In this document: positions 1 through 11,670 of the stretch, in pieces | Layout: the number at the start of each line of letters is the position of its first letter | How positions within the stretch are numbered: position 1 is the first letter of the stretch | Source of the DNA: Symbiodinium natans | Lineage: Eukaryota > Sar > Dinophyceae > Suessiales > Symbiodiniaceae | NCBI GenBank assembly: GCA_905221605.1 | Contig: CAJNDS010002472.1 | Coordinates: 62,001-126,000 of the forward strand | Direction of reading: 5' to 3' | Length of the DNA stretch: 64,000 nt | Notes under the pieces: generated by a model | What the model was told of the DNA's origin: nothing | The model's input: the letters and a program-made list of their open reading frames with translations, nothing else | Databases searched by the model: none | Translations under genes and position numbers: made by a program

Positions 1-2640
1 CGGACTGTGCGCAACAGCGGCCCCTTTTTGCACGGCCGGCCAAACCAGCGAGCTTGTTGTAGCAGACCAACACATGCTGCCTTACACACAGTAAACAGGG
101 ACGGCAATGGGCTTTTGGATGGCCCTTGGGCGAAGAGACGAGGCCACAGGAAAGGCAAACCGTAGACGAGGGGCCCGACGTCAAAGACCCCTGAGCCTCT
201 GGGCCTGTGCAGGGGCAAAGGGCAGTCATGGGCCGTGGGCTGTTTTTACTCATGAAAGAGAATGCACAAAGGCGGTGCAGTGAAATGAACAGTGCAGTGA
301 TGCACCCAGCTGTGGTCCGGCCCACATCTTTGATCTTGCGTGGAATGCGCAGAAGAAGTCCAAGAGGAAACCAAGATATCGCCATTGCAATCAGAACTAC
401 GCTGACCTTGCCCTCCGCGGGGCTGCTTCCGCACAGGTCAGGTGCCGTATGAGTTCACGAAACAACTCGAATTCAATGATCGGATTTTCGCAAAGAGCGA
501 GTTGTGCCACCTGGAGCAATTGCAACCGAGGTGGTGGTTCTGACTTGCCTGCCTCTCATGTCTGGCGTCCTGTGGTGACAAAGAAGCAGAAGAAGCGCCA
601 GGAATGCAAAGCACACAAGCTGGTCCTCGAACAAATGGATAGATAGGCTTTGGCAGGAGCCATGACTGTTGGCCCCAAGAGGAGAACACGCCGCTAATTT
701 GACAGGAGTCACTGTGCGGATAGCACGCAGCCACGCTGCTGCATTCCGGGTGGTTCGTGTTGCATAATTCCGTTCGAAGGCAGCGCACCTCCCTCCAGAA
801 ACCAAGTGGGTCCCTTTAGGGCCGAACCCCAAGGTAGAACTCCTCTGTGGCACTCACAACTGTAGCTTGCGTCCTTTCAAGGGCATGTCCTTTGGATCAT
901 GTCTCACTCAGAATGCTGTTGCAAGCGCTTCCCTGGGGAGCCTTTAACAGAACGCCAATCGTGCGATAAATGAATCCCATTGATGCACTGACTGGACACT
1001 GACCGCACACCATGTGGTCCCGCGCAATCATGTCTGGATGGAGATGATGCTATTTCGCAACGAGTCAGCCTCCTTGCTACCTTTGCAACTGTTTCTAGGT
1101 CGCCTGTTTGGGTTCCAAAGGAGCGAGGGTGGCACGCCACATGAAATACTGCAACGATCTACACGACGCCCGGAAAACTTGACTGCACCGGAGACGCCTC
1201 CAACCGTCACCCAATCCAGCTACCACGACAATGAACCCAGCTTGACAAACCGGCAGCTACTCGTTTAGAGTGGCGATGGCCGCATGCAGCATGGAACGAT
1301 AGGTTACCAAGGTGGCTTGGGTCAGCAGGTTCACGGCTGCAATGCACCGCGTTGGCAGCTTCGAGGCCGACCAGGGCGCCAGCAAACCGGGCCCGAACCT
1401 GATTAAAGGCGTACGTGCAGCCTCATCGCCTCATCGACCAAGGGAATGCCTGTGGATTATATGCGGCCTTTGCTTTCCGCAGATTTTCCAATGTCCAGAC
1501 ACCTGAGTGCTTTGGCTGTGTAGTGAACGCAGCACTGGTACTTTGGCCCTGTTTCTGGTGGCACATAGATCGCTTGTCTGTCTCACGCTGCTATCCCCTC
1601 GAGTATCATGCATACTCACTTTTGTAGTCCAATGGCAGTTGCTACTTCTACAGTCGCCGGGCGCACGCCTCGGGCAGCCCGACAAGGTTCACCCACCGTC
1701 GGAGTCTTCAAAAGCTGCGCCGAGTGCGTTGGTGCAATCTAGTCCGACGCCCAAAGTCTCTAGCCAGAGCCGCAGAGCCGGCAATCACCTGCACTGCGCG
1801 GAGACGCTGGCCTATGCACAGCAGCGGTCTGCAAGCATGCGCGAGCATGGAGCACATGCTCGCGCAAAGGCCCGGTGCCTTCCGGTGTCCGCGCAAGGCA
1901 CGTTCAGTTTGTGAGCGTAAGCCCAGCCGCTGGTGGTGCTTCAAACTGTCAAGCCGCCAGTCATGCAAAGTCTCTTGCCAGCATGGTGCCCACGGCATCC
2001 GAGCGTGAATGGAGCGCCACGTCTGCACCTCTCTGCCCCCCAAGGAATGGCAAAGACGAGGGGACTCGACGACCGCCTACTCACGGGGAGTGCATCGGCC
2101 ACGGCATGTCGAGTTAGTTGCCTTGAGATTCGTGCGAACTGCGCAAACGAAAAGGCCTTCAGTGGCCTGGGTCCTAGGGGTCAGTCAGTTGCTGTGGCCA
2201 AAGCATGCCAAAGCCCTTTCAAAATTGGCTGTGATGTGAGGGGTTCTCCTGCGAACTCTCGCGCAGTCCTTTTCGCGAGCAGTGCGGGCTAGCGTATATA
2301 TAACGCGCCCCAGACCGTGGCTGACCCGCCTAGCAAGACCGAACTCCTTAGCTTGCTCCTTTCATAGAGGGTTGATGCCACTGCGTTCATGCACAGAGCT
2401 TCCTTGAGCCTTGGTCTTCCCAGACAGCTCGAAGTGGAGACTTGGCGAGGCGAAGTTTTGCCAACGACCTGCAAAAGTTGGCTGCATGGAGTCGTAGAGC
2501 ACGGTGGTGCAGGTTTAAGGGGAAATCAGGTATTATCGCCAGCTCCGGCATGGAGGTGTCACCGTGTGTTCACAGAGTCGTCGAGGCTTCGCGAAGACCT
2601 CATGAAGTGCAAGACTCCACTTTAGAGATGTCGCCAAGGC
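1..2640. other. No supportable gene; low-information sequence
   Basis: Only short open frames without convincing splice sites or biased third positions are visible here. A TATATATA run near 2,293-2,302 sits in a near-palindrome (GCGTATATATAACGC). A 13-base string, GACCGTGGCTGAC, just after it recurs near 13,866 beside another short AT-rich stretch. Dinoflagellate promoters usually lack TATA boxes, so I do not call a promoter. Confidence 0.4.
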
Positions 2641-3110
2641 CTATCTTGAAGGCAAGACGGCCACAGCACATGGAGTGCCACGATGTGTCACGACGTGCCA
2701 CGTGGAGCCCCCTTGGCCCTTGGCCCAAGTCGCTCTGCGACTCGACGCACGCGAGGCGACGCGGCCCTCTGGCGGCAGAGCTGTTTGGAGAGCCACCTTT
2801 GGAACAGCCAGTGTGAATCTGGTAATCACGAGCAGTCGTGACACTCTCGCAGGACAGACGCGGGATCCCGAGCTAGTGCCTTCGGTGGCCGGGCGCTTGA
2901 GACTCCGAAACGGCGCAGCTTCTGCAACTCCAAGGAGATCGGTTGGCGCGGACAAAGGACAGGTAGCTCATCGGCAACGAGGTGGAGTGGCGCGTGATTC
3001 GCGGTTCTGGGCCGGTCCCGCCCGCATGGCATCTGGCATCTTTACCCTGGAACTTTGGACAGCAACCAAGGAGCGGCAGCAACGCGACGTGGATGGGCCC
3101 GTTGAGACTG
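2640..3110. repeat. Diverged duplicated module 1, left copy
   Basis: This block is clearly related to 6,400-6,840. Shared landmarks in the same order are CGCTCTGCGACT, TTTGGAACAGCC, GAGCTAGTGCCTTCGGTGGCC, CTCCAAGGAGATCGGTTGG and AAGGAGCGGCAGCA. On the minus strand both copies read a similar peptide, AVPKVALQTAL here and AVPKMALLTAL in the other copy. Several of the differing codons change only at the third base (ACA/ACG, CTG/CTT, GAG/GAA). That suggests an ancestral minus-strand coding segment, now without an intact frame. Confidence 0.7.
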
Positions 3111-3269
3111 CTCACGCCGTCATGCCCAAGAAGGCATTCCGACAGACTGCTTGCCAACGCCGCTGCATCGCGTGATCCTTATTGCAGGTTGTCTTCGCTG
3201 CCATCGAACTGATGCAGGGCTCAGGCGCCTTTGCGAACCACTCGGGCGGTTCGGCTTAGCTTATCCAGC

Positions 3270-3900
3270 AAAGAACAATGTCTGTGCAATGATGACGCTG
3301 CAGCAGCAGCACTTTTGAAAGCCATTTCTCGACAGAAGAAGCACAAACGCGCTTTCCGCATTTCCAAGCGGTTTCGGATTGCTTCAACGCAACGAACTGT
3401 GATGCACCTCGCCTTGGAGACTGCGCGGCATGTCTTAGCGATGCCACGCCTTCTTGAAGACCTATCACAAGGCACTTGACTCCAAACTTGTTGACAAATC
3501 TGATCTTGAGGTCGGGTATGGATGGCATGCATAGCCTGAGATGCAATCCGAAGTTGTCAGTGATACAAGATGATTGAAATCAGGTCTGGGTGTTGCTATG
3601 ACTGCTCTGTCGGATTAAGCGGTTGTCACGGAAAGAACGCCACTTGGGGAGCATGCGCGCTCTCTGGCAATTGCAAATAGCCCGATGCACCGGAGCTTTG
3701 AGCCATCATTCTTGGCGGTCTTGGCGATCCTGCTGGTTGGCAGCCTCTGGCAGCTGCATGATCTGTGGCCAAAATCGTCCGCTCCTTGTTTTTTGCTTGG
3801 TCCTCTCCCGCAACAACGGGTCCTGCGGCATCTGGCGGCATCCTGATGCATCATGGATTGCGGTATGCACCGGAGTTGCCGGCGATGGCCGCGCATCAAA
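3270..3900. repeat. Diverged duplicated module 2, copy a
   Basis: The block matches 7,040-7,650 and, over its first part, 4,820-5,190. Shared landmarks are the GCAGCAG run, GCCATTTCTCGACAG, a GGAAAGAACGCC string, and a later CTTGGTCCTCTCCCGC / CTTGCCTTCTCCCGC pair. The minus strand of 3,301-3,342 reads SSVEKWLSKVLLLQ, conserved with the other two copies. It lies downstream of module 1 in the same order as the right-hand pair, so the original duplication unit was at least 1.25 kb. Confidence 0.65.
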
Positions 3901-4819
3901 GCTGCTGAGCCTACGTGAAAGCAGGGACCCGGCGTCGCTGCAACAACATCCTTGCAACTTGTCGTGTTACCGTTGGCGCGGGGCACCATGCTGGGTTGTT
4001 GCGCCAGGCGACAAGTTGTGCAAGGCGACAAGGATGCGTGCAGAAATCAGCGGAAACTTGGGCATCGCTGGCCAGAGGGCATACTCCTTTTCTGCATGCA
4101 CGGAACATGCTAGTCTCTCAGCACGACCCAACTACTCCGAGACATGCCACACTATGCAAGCACATACAGACGAACCGATTACAGAGAAGCCGTATGCGGA
4201 CGTTTGCATGTCGTACATGTCAGCTCCAAACGAGGTCGGTGTGAAGACATGCCATTCGATCACGGATTGCAAGAAACTTACGTCGCCTGTGGTGCTCAAG
4301 CAAAGTGATGCTTAAATCACAGTTCCGAAAACATGGGCAGCTGTACATGGAGAGATGCTCCTCACACTTGCTGCCATGACTGAAGGTACATCTTGCCCCT
4401 TAGGGAAGCCCTTGCTGACAGTGCAGAATCGTCCCTCTGCCACTTCCGGTCGTCTGCGAAACGCATGGAATGCTTCCTGCCTCAAACAACCGAAGTGCCG
4501 TGAACAGAGCTGCGGCCCTGTCCAAGTTAGTGGATGCAAAATGCTAGATTCGTGCCTTCTGACTCGCCTGACTCTTTCATCTTTGGCATTCTGCGTTGAC
4601 AAAGTTTCAGGAAGAACGCCAAGCAGAAAAAGTGCATTTGCTTCTCATGACAGCTCCCCTGGTCCTGTTCGACCAAACTGATACACTCTAGCAGAAGCCA
4701 TGACTCCCTGCCAATGCCGCAAGCTGGCTTCACGTTGCTGCGATTGGCGATGCTGGTGGAGCCGCGCAGCGTGAGCGGCCAGTTATTCGGGACAGGGTAA
4801 AGGTCTGCGCAGTACCGGG

Positions 4820-5190
4820 ATATACACTGCAGCAGCAGTGCTTTGGCAAGCCATTTTTCGACAGGAGAAAGCAAAGCGCGCTTGCCGCATGTCAGGTGGT
4901 CTGAACTAGGCTGGAGAGCAAAGAGCACGCAATGAAGAAGATGCCGTGCCTCTGTGAAGAGTCACGGCAATTGGAGGCTGCTGGTAAAAATGCCATCTTG
5001 TGGATGAGGCAGCTGCGGAGCCCATAATTAAGCGCCCCTCGCCTGAAAACCCATCCGGGCGTGTCAGAAGCTTGCGCGCCGTCAAGATTGCTCTGTCGGA
5101 ATCAGCCACAGGCGCGGAAAGAACACCTGTTTGGGCGTGCTGGCGCCCTATAGAGAACCGTGCAGGGTGAGGGGGGTTGGGGGGAAGGGG
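4820..5190. repeat. Diverged duplicated module 2, copy b (partial)
   Basis: This copy carries the CAGCAGCAGTGCTTTGGCAAG start and the CTCTGTCGGAAT...GCGGAAAGAAC middle of module 2. The minus strand of 4,828-4,870 reads SPVEKWLAKALLLQ, the best-preserved version of the shared peptide. Module 1 is not found in front of it, so it is a partial or older copy. Confidence 0.55.
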
Positions 5191-6368
5191 TGGGGGTGCT
5201 CCGGGGCGCTGGGTCCGGCTCGCGGCCACGTGCAGCTGAACGACCTGCTGTGACCAAGAATGTCCACATGAGTTTTGTTGCCCCCTCCTCGCTTGCAAAT
5301 ACGGTGCCCTGAATAGATACCACGGCACCACGCTTGCTTGTTTTACAGGCACCTAACCCGTCCGAGGAAGAACACCGAGCTTCTTGGCCAGGCACACACG
5401 AATCTTCTGCCTTTCTTGAAAAACGCAGTTGGCGAATACCTTTTCCCTTGGGCGTGCTCTTGTGTGCCCTTGCATTCCCTTGTGCGAATCTTGCTATTGC
5501 ATGACAGAGGCTGTCTAAGCATATCTGCATGTCTGGTCACGCCAAACTTCTCAGAGCATGTCCTGAACACCGCCGCCGTGGTGAGTGCTTTTATAGTGCT
5601 TTTGCCACTCCCAGAAAGCCTAGAAACGCGCTTCGTTGGCATACCAGCCTTGCTACGTACGATGCCCACGCTGGATCACAAAATCAATGAGCCATCATGC
5701 TGCAGTGGGATCTGAGGAGCTGTGCTGCAGATGCTGTGCTGGAACCTGCTGGAATGAAACATAATGTTCAACGTCCTCACAAGCACCGGGTCCGTTGGAA
5801 GTGTTTCAGCCTGTGCACAAGCCACGTGCGTAGATCCTGCTTATTTGGAGTTTCCCGGATGGCTCCGAACGGAGGCTTAGTGTGCCCGAGCCGAGTTTTG
5901 GCACAAGCTCAACTGCATGGAGCGTCAAAGTAAGGCAGCCCAAATGAAAGAGAAAAGTCACGTGTGCTGAGAATACAGAGTTGCAAGGCTTTTGATAAGA
6001 GCTGTGGTGGCCATGTCTGAAAAGCCGTGGCCTACGCGAGCAGCAGCCTTCACGTCTTGTGACTGGCGCAATCTATTCATGCAACCTGTAGCTACCTAAC
6101 CGTGGCCACCTGGCAGAGATGGCGTCTAACAACCGGTAACCCGCAACCGGAACAATGGCGGGCCGTGAAGACAAGCCAATCGAACCCACTTCACCAGGTC
6201 GAAGCCTTCCACGTACAGTGGTGTGGTTCAGCAAAGCATTCTGATGTGTGGACAGAAGCGACTGAAGCACATCACGGCCATGGCGCCAGCGTGTCGTGAC
6301 AGATGCCCACCACAAACCACGCAAAGGACATGTTGCCCAGTCCCAGCTTGCAGGTGGCCGCAGCACAG

Positions 6369-6416
6369 GGAGCGCCCCGCGGAGCCCCACGCGGAGCGCC
6401 GCGTGGAACGCCTCGG
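6369..6416 (+). repeat. 12-bp GC-rich tandem repeat (4 units)
   Basis: Four consecutive 12-mers of the form GGAGCSCCRCGC (GGAGCGCCCCGC, GGAGCCCCACGC, GGAGCGCCGCGT, GGAACGCCTCGG) lie at the left edge of the right copy of module 1. The minus strand translates them as repeated RGAP. The other copy of the module does not have them. Confidence 0.8.
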
Positions 6417-6840
6417 GCCAAGGCGCTCTGCGACTTGGCTCGCGCGGCGGCGTGGCCTTCTGCCAAAAGAGCCGTTAGGAGAGCCATCTTTGGAACAGCC
6501 GTGTTGAATCTGCCGGGCTGAGAACGCAAGCACCTCTGAAACTTGACTCCGGAACAGAGGCACAAAAGCCAGGGCCCATCACGAACAGTCATGACACTCC
6601 GGGACAGGCACGGGAGCTAGTGCCTTCGGTGGCCACCCGCTTGAGACACCACAACACATCTGCAACTCCAAGGAGATCGGTTGGGGCAGACAAAGGACAG
6701 GTCGGACAGGTAGCTCACCGGCAGGGTCGGCCGCACGGAGTGGTACGGGATTCTTGGCTCTGGGCCCCCTGGAACTTCCTGGAACTTTGGAGAGCAAGAA
6801 AGGAGCGGCAGCAGTGCAACGTGGATGAGCTGTCCGTGTC
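6400..6840. repeat. Diverged duplicated module 1, right copy
   Basis: Homologous to 2,640-3,110 with insertions and deletions, including an extra segment around 6,520-6,580. The minus-strand peptide AVPKMALLTALLAEG is in frame over about 90 codons here. The plus strand also has an open frame from 6,620 to 7,249, but its peptide is serine- and arginine-rich with no recognisable domain, so I do not call it a gene. Confidence 0.7.
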
Positions 6841-7039
6841 TCATCCGGCTGCCGGCATCGCTAGCACCTTTTGTCTGGGGCACCCTCCCCAAGCATCACA
6901 CAGGCTTGCAGCCCCAAATGTCTCACAGGCGTGCGTCCTGCCGAAGGCAAGGGGTGCCAGCGCGAGATCAGCTGCAGGGGTCGGCCACATCTCCCGATAC
7001 TCATCCAGGATTGGAGGTCTGCGATCTCACCGATCGTCT

Positions 7040-7650
7040 CACAGTGCGGGCCGCTTAAGTTCTGCAGCAGTATCTTCGCCAGCCATTTCTGGACAGGTGA
7101 CGGCGACACCTGCTTCCATCTCAGGCAGTCGCGACGCGCCTCAATTCAACCGGCAGGCACTTACCCGGAAGACTGGGCGATTGGCAGCAGATGACACACT
7201 CGTTGGCGTAATGATAGCCAAACAATATGACGAGATTGACGAGATCTGACTGAGCATCAAGGCATTTGGCCCAGACCGTGTCGCCGAATCCGGACTTGCC
7301 GGCTTGGGCGGCCACGCAACTGGCCGCCTGAAAAGCTTTTACTAGGTCATGAATTCAAAGCAGGTTTGGGTTATCAGGATTCTGTTGGCGCAGTGATAGT
7401 AGCTACAGTACAGTCACACAAAGAACGCCAAGATGGGAGCACGCCCCTCGTGCGGCGCTCATGGCCCAATGAGGAGCAGCTTTGGGCCACAAGTCAGTCT
7501 TTGTCCTCACCCACACCCCAAACCAAAACCCGCCAAGCCCCGAACGATTGTCCGCTGAAGTCTTGTTGCTCTTGCCTTCTCCCGCCTAATTCTCCTGCAA
7601 CCATGGCATCCTTCCAGCAGAGAACAAAGCTTCATCCTGAGGAAAGTGTG
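7040..7650. repeat. Diverged duplicated module 2, copy c
   Basis: This is the third copy of the module. The minus strand of about 7,061-7,100 reads SPVQKWLAKILLQ. Compared with copies a and b, codons for V, K, W and L are kept while third bases vary (CTT/CTG, AAA/AAG). Downstream it shares GAACGCC and CTTCTCCCGC strings with copy a. Confidence 0.65.
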
Positions 7651-7883
7651 TAGAGTGTGTTGCCGGTGGGGCACTACCTTGCAGACAAGGCTGTGGGGAT
7701 GGAGTGAAGGGGGTGGCAAAGCCCTTGTCGCGGCAGCGTGTTTCAAACTCTTGTAACACTTGTTGCGCGGACTCTTTCAACCCAAAGACTTAAGACAGCC
7801 TTGTCGTGGAAGGGTGGTCGCAAAAGCAACCTTTCGGCTACAAACCCAACAAAAAACCTTTACAAGCCGTTACTCTTTGCCCG

Positions 7884-7904
7884 TAGCCATGTGCGTGCAA
7901 GAGC
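7884..7904 (+). other. Weak match to the dinoflagellate spliced-leader sequence
   Basis: The first ten bases, CCGTAGCCAT, and the last four, CAAG, of this 21-base stretch match the known dinoflagellate spliced-leader exon, giving about 16 of 21 positions in total. Relics of the leader are known from genes re-inserted from processed mRNA. A ten-base match is expected roughly once per ten windows of this size, so this may be chance. No dinoSL donor or Sm site follows it. Confidence 0.15.
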
Positions 7905-8724
7905 CAGCCGGAGCCGCTGATCGAATGATTATCCTTGCAGGAATCCGCAGGAACGCGCATGCAATCTCACAGCACCTGGTGACCTGGTGCACAATCCCAT
8001 GCTTGATTCTTGTGAGCTTCGGCAACGCCGCATACTTGGCAAATGCAAACATCCTTAATTTATGGAGAAAGATCGTGCCCTTTGCACGCAGATGCGGAAG
8101 CACGCTGACATTGCCAAATACATGCACCTTGCGCTCGCGAAGCGGCCTGCCGACATGAGCAAACACCCGCAAGCAACCCTTGCACGGGGAGTGCAGGAAT
8201 GAGAGTTGCATGCAACTTACGCAGCTGCTTTGTCATGAAAGGGCCCTCGTGTCAGCCTACCTGGCGCAAGACTGTGTGCATTCGACTATCAGTGAACGTC
8301 ACAGAATCTCAGCTGCGAAAGATGCGCAGGCGAACGCGGGGCATGCAGCGGAACATCGAATGAATGTCAGGCTAGCAGTGCGCAATCCGCAACACGGCCA
8401 GAATCATCACTCTGCGCTATGTGGTCCTCATCCCTGATGTGCAGCAAGGTTTCCTTGCGGACGAATCTTCGAAACCTTTCTGAGCTGCGAGAAATCGGGC
8501 ACCACCATCGACAGCAAAGATACGAGCATCGGCACCCCCGGCAAGCAGTGTGCCCATGGCCTGACGGACTTCCACGAAGTGGGCATGTGATCTAGATGAC
8601 AGGCTCTTGACATGGACACCGTACAAGAGCTCAAATTGCACACCGGTGGCCAAGTTGCAGTCAGACACCATGTCAGTGATGCTTGCAGTACATCCCAGGC
8701 TCACTTCAGCCATGGCTCGGTATG

Positions 8725-9500
8725 GCGCGGTATGCCTGGAACGGAATGCATATGGCACGTGCAAGTGCTCTGAACAGAGCTGTGACGGGCGACATGCCGC
8801 TGTCGGTGATGTTTGCAGTACATCCTGGGCTCACTTCAGCCGTGGCTCACTTCAGCCATGGCTCGCTTCAGCCACGGCTCACTTCAGCCATGGCTCACTT
8901 TAGACATGGATCACTTCAGCCATGGCTCTCTTTAGCCATGCCTCATTGCAGGTATACATGTCTGGAACGGACTGCGTATGGCACGTGCACGTGCTCTGAA
9001 CAGAGCTGTGGCAGGCGACAGGCCGCCGTCACCAAAGACTCCTTTAGGCAAGAAGTCGCAAAAACCCAACCCAACTCGGCAGATGCTGTTGTCAGGGGCA
9101 AACGCATCAAGACGGGGGATGAGCAGGACGCCTGGGGAAACTCGACGAAGGCCCGAGGGCACCCACAGGCCAAGACGAAGCTCGAGGAAGGCCGAGAGCC
9201 TTGCTTTGCATTCCAGAAACTTCAGCCATGGCTCAGGTCAGCCATGCCTCATTGCGAGGTATATATGCCTGGAACGGACTGCATATGGCAACGTGCTCTG
9301 AACAGAGCTGCCGTCACCACAGGCTCCTTTAGGCAAGAAGGCGCAAAAACCCAACCCAACTCGGCAGATGCTGTTGTAAGGGGCAAATGCATCAGCACGG
9401 GGGATGAGAAGGCTGCCCGGTAAAATGCGACAAAGACCCCGGGACACCCACATGCCAAGACGAAGGTCGAGGAAGGCCGAGAGCCTTCTTTTGCATTCCA
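8725..9500. repeat. About 300-bp tandem duplication with a third partial copy
   Basis: Copies at about 8,932-9,237 and 9,238-9,500 share long near-identical runs such as AACCCAACCCAACTCGGCAG, CTCTGAACAGAGCTG and GGAAGGCCGAGAGCCTT. A shorter copy of the first part (GGTATGCCTGGAACGGA...CTCTGAACAGAGCTGTG) lies at about 8,725-8,800. A 246-codon open frame runs across the array on the plus strand, and it is repetitive because the DNA is. The minus strand is open too, so I do not treat either as a gene. Confidence 0.85.
8832..8943. repeat. 16-bp minisatellite with a palindromic core (7 units)
   Basis: Seven units of the 16-mer CACTTCAGCCATGGCT follow one another with one to four changes each. The core AGCCATGGCT is a perfect 10-bp palindrome. 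Further single copies of the core flank the array at about 8,708 and 9,224, so the minisatellite probably grew from a motif already in the 300-bp duplicated unit. Confidence 0.9.
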
Positions 9501-10254
9501 AAAGGGGGTTCGACGAAGGCCGAGGCCTCGACGAAGGCTGGGGTGGTCCGTCGGCCTTTGTCGGAGTCTGCCATCCCCCCCCGCTATCCTGATCGGTGTG
9601 GCCCTGATGTTGAGGACCCTGCTTCTCTCGGCATGGACGTCATGCATTGCATGCTGCCGCATGTTTACCAGTCCACTGTCAACAGATCTGCCAAGCTGGG
9701 TACTTCAGCAAGGCTGTCAAACTTGCTGGGTGTTGTATGATGGCCCATGGGCGAAGTTGTGTGCAAGTTGATGTTGCGGACTGAGCCTGGATGTCTCTGT
9801 CAACCCTCCAGTCCTCACAGCTTCCCCCAATGTACTTCCGAGGCCCAAGTTAAGCATGATTCGGCGTGTGATGCCAGATCTGCCTCTCTGAGGTCCTGGG
9901 CTTACGAACGCTATGCGTTGCATGCCCCATGGCTGCATATGACTGCATACGGCTACCAAGCAACTGTCCGACATAGCAGTCAGAGATGGCTTGGAAGCAA
10001 CATCGCTCCGCATGAAGTGGGGGCCGGCCTTGCGAGTGGGCGGCCTGTATGCTGGCTTATGCTGGCTTACATGTGCCAGAATGCCTCATTGGGAAATGCA
10101 CTGCTGCTTTTTCGGTGTGGGGTTGCTCAGCGCCTGGCGTAAGCGTGGAGCTGAGCAGGAACATCCCCCATCTCACCAGATCGGCGAAACTGGCAACGAA
10201 TCTGCTGATCGAGATACTGTTGGATGACACATGGCAGAGGCGGTCTTTTCAACA
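9501..10254. other. No supportable gene
   Basis: Open frames of about 100-130 codons exist on both strands, but neither has bounding splice signals or clear codon bias. GACGAAGGCCGAG-type strings at 9,510-9,540 link this stretch to the duplicated unit on its left and to 18.4-18.6 kb. Confidence 0.4.
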
Positions 10255-10343
10255 TCACCCTTCTCTGATTTGGACCAGTGCCAGGGCAGAATCTGCTAAT
10301 CTGCAAAATTTGTCTCCAGTTTCAGGATGGGAAAACAACTGAC
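10255..10343 (-). CDS. Candidate terminal exon, unknown protein
   Basis: On the minus strand a pyrimidine-rich acceptor, GGTTTCCCCACAG|GT, opens a frame of 28 codons that ends at TGA (10,257-10,255). The peptide (QLFSHPETGDKFCRLADSA, continuing to QIREG) is hydrophilic and looks like a C-terminus. The exon begins in phase 1 (two bases complete the first codon). No upstream exon was matched. The function is unknown and the strand rests on the splice site. Confidence 0.3.
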
Positions 10344-11035
10344 CTGTGGGGAAACCAGCTGCCAGAGAGCTGGCACCGCGGGCATGCTGTTCATGTACGG
10401 GCCTGAGGCCCCAAACTCGACAGGATCTGGAAACTTCAACAGCAAAGGGCCAAAGGGCCCCACCAAGGTGCAAATCTGCTGACCCAGACGATGTTGGAGG
10501 ACAGGCGTGGCGGACGCTAGTTCTTCGTCATGTTACTCTGATGCGCATCGCCACTGGACATGTGTGCTGCTTGGTCCTTAATTTGCGCAACCTATCCCAA
10601 CTTTCTGTTTTGTAGGATGGAGATGATCCCATGCAAGCAGATGCTGCATGCGTGGGAGCTCAGGTGCTGCAGGTAAACTGCTGTCGCTGGCAGCCATGAC
10701 GCAGATAGCTGGAGCCGCAAGCCACGCAAGAGGTCAGCAGCGAGTCTGCATCATGTGGTGCCGCTTCAGCCTCGTCGTAAAGTCGGATGGATGACGTGGC
10801 AGATGAAGTCGACTCCGCTTTGACACATTGTGTGCTAATTGCACGTTTACCGGCGCAGGTCCGGCTCCGATGCCATCCTGATGCCGCTCACTCAGAGACA
10901 CGCTCAGTTAAAGCAGTATCACAGTTGATGAAACATCAAGCTGTGAGAGCATAAGGTTGTTGCTGAGGATGCTGTGCTGCGTCAGCTGCACTGCAAGGTA
11001 GGATGTTTTCGGATGGCTGATGCAAAGATGACTAC

Positions 11036-11233
11036 GTGTGCCCAGTCAGTTTGAACACTGCTTGCCATGAGAGAGGTCTACACCGAGTCCACGCGAGCCT
11101 GCGTCATGTTTATGACTTGATGAACTGGATGGAACATTGCACTGCCTTCAAGCCTGACCGCAAGCGCCAGCAAGGAGCCATCTCCAACAAATCCGAGTCG
11201 GAACCAACAGCTCAGGAAGTTCCTTCCGCGTAA
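11036..11233 (+). CDS. Candidate terminal exon, unknown protein
   Basis: An open frame of 65 codons ends at TAA (11,231-11,233). Its last 45 codons read like a real C-terminus: RHVYDLMNWMEHC, then a lysine/arginine run (KPDRKRQQ), then an acidic, serine-rich tail (NKSESEPTAQEVPSA). About 60% of third positions are G or C. The true exon start is unclear, because several AG sites lie between 11,070 and 11,100. No domain is recognised. Confidence 0.3.
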   Translation: MCPVSLNTACHERGLHRVHASLRHVYDLMNWMEHCTAFKPDRKRQQGAISNKSESEPTAQEVPSA

Positions 11234-11670
11234 GAGATCCATCTGAGGGCGTGGAGCTCAAAGCGAACGCATCCACGCCCAAAGCCCACACGGGAAACTC
11301 GGAGGCCTGTCGGTTGGGCCTTCAGTGCCAGTAATCGTATATTGTCCTTCCAGGAGGCCCCCGCCCTGTGAATCCACATATCGCAGCCTTCCGAACTTGT
11401 CCGGCCCTGCATAGCCTGGCTACGACCGTTTGTTTGAAACCGAGGCTCAATCTCCCTGTCACTCTAAGCGAGGCTTGAGTTGGTGCCTCTGCAGCCAGGG
11501 TTTGAGGTTCCAGAAAGGGTCCAAGGCGTTCCGGGAGGGTCGTCCAGCGGGGGGTCCCCAAGCAATTACGAAAGCTAGCTAGGCTTGAGCTAGTTTTGCT
11601 TAAGAAGGCCCCAGACTGTCTTGAAGGGATGCCGAAGGGGAACGGGCGAAAGCAAAAGTCCGGAAGCTCG

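Noticed and set aside
2290-2305. TATATATA as a promoter TATA box
   Set aside because: No gene start follows that I can support, and dinoflagellate promoters typically lack a canonical TATA box.
3623-4315. 230-codon plus-strand open frame
   Set aside because: It spans a duplicated module whose other copies do not keep this frame. The composition is cysteine- and tryptophan-rich like a shadow frame. In a 64-kb window one such frame is not unlikely by chance.
5883-5906. TTTTGGCACAAG preceded by CCGAGCC, similar to the spliced leader
   Set aside because: It needs gaps and a mismatch in the most conserved part. The match is too weak.
8683-9423. Longest open frame (246 codons, plus strand)
   Set aside because: It runs through a minisatellite and a tandem duplication. 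Length follows from the repeat having no stop in that frame, and the minus strand is open as well.
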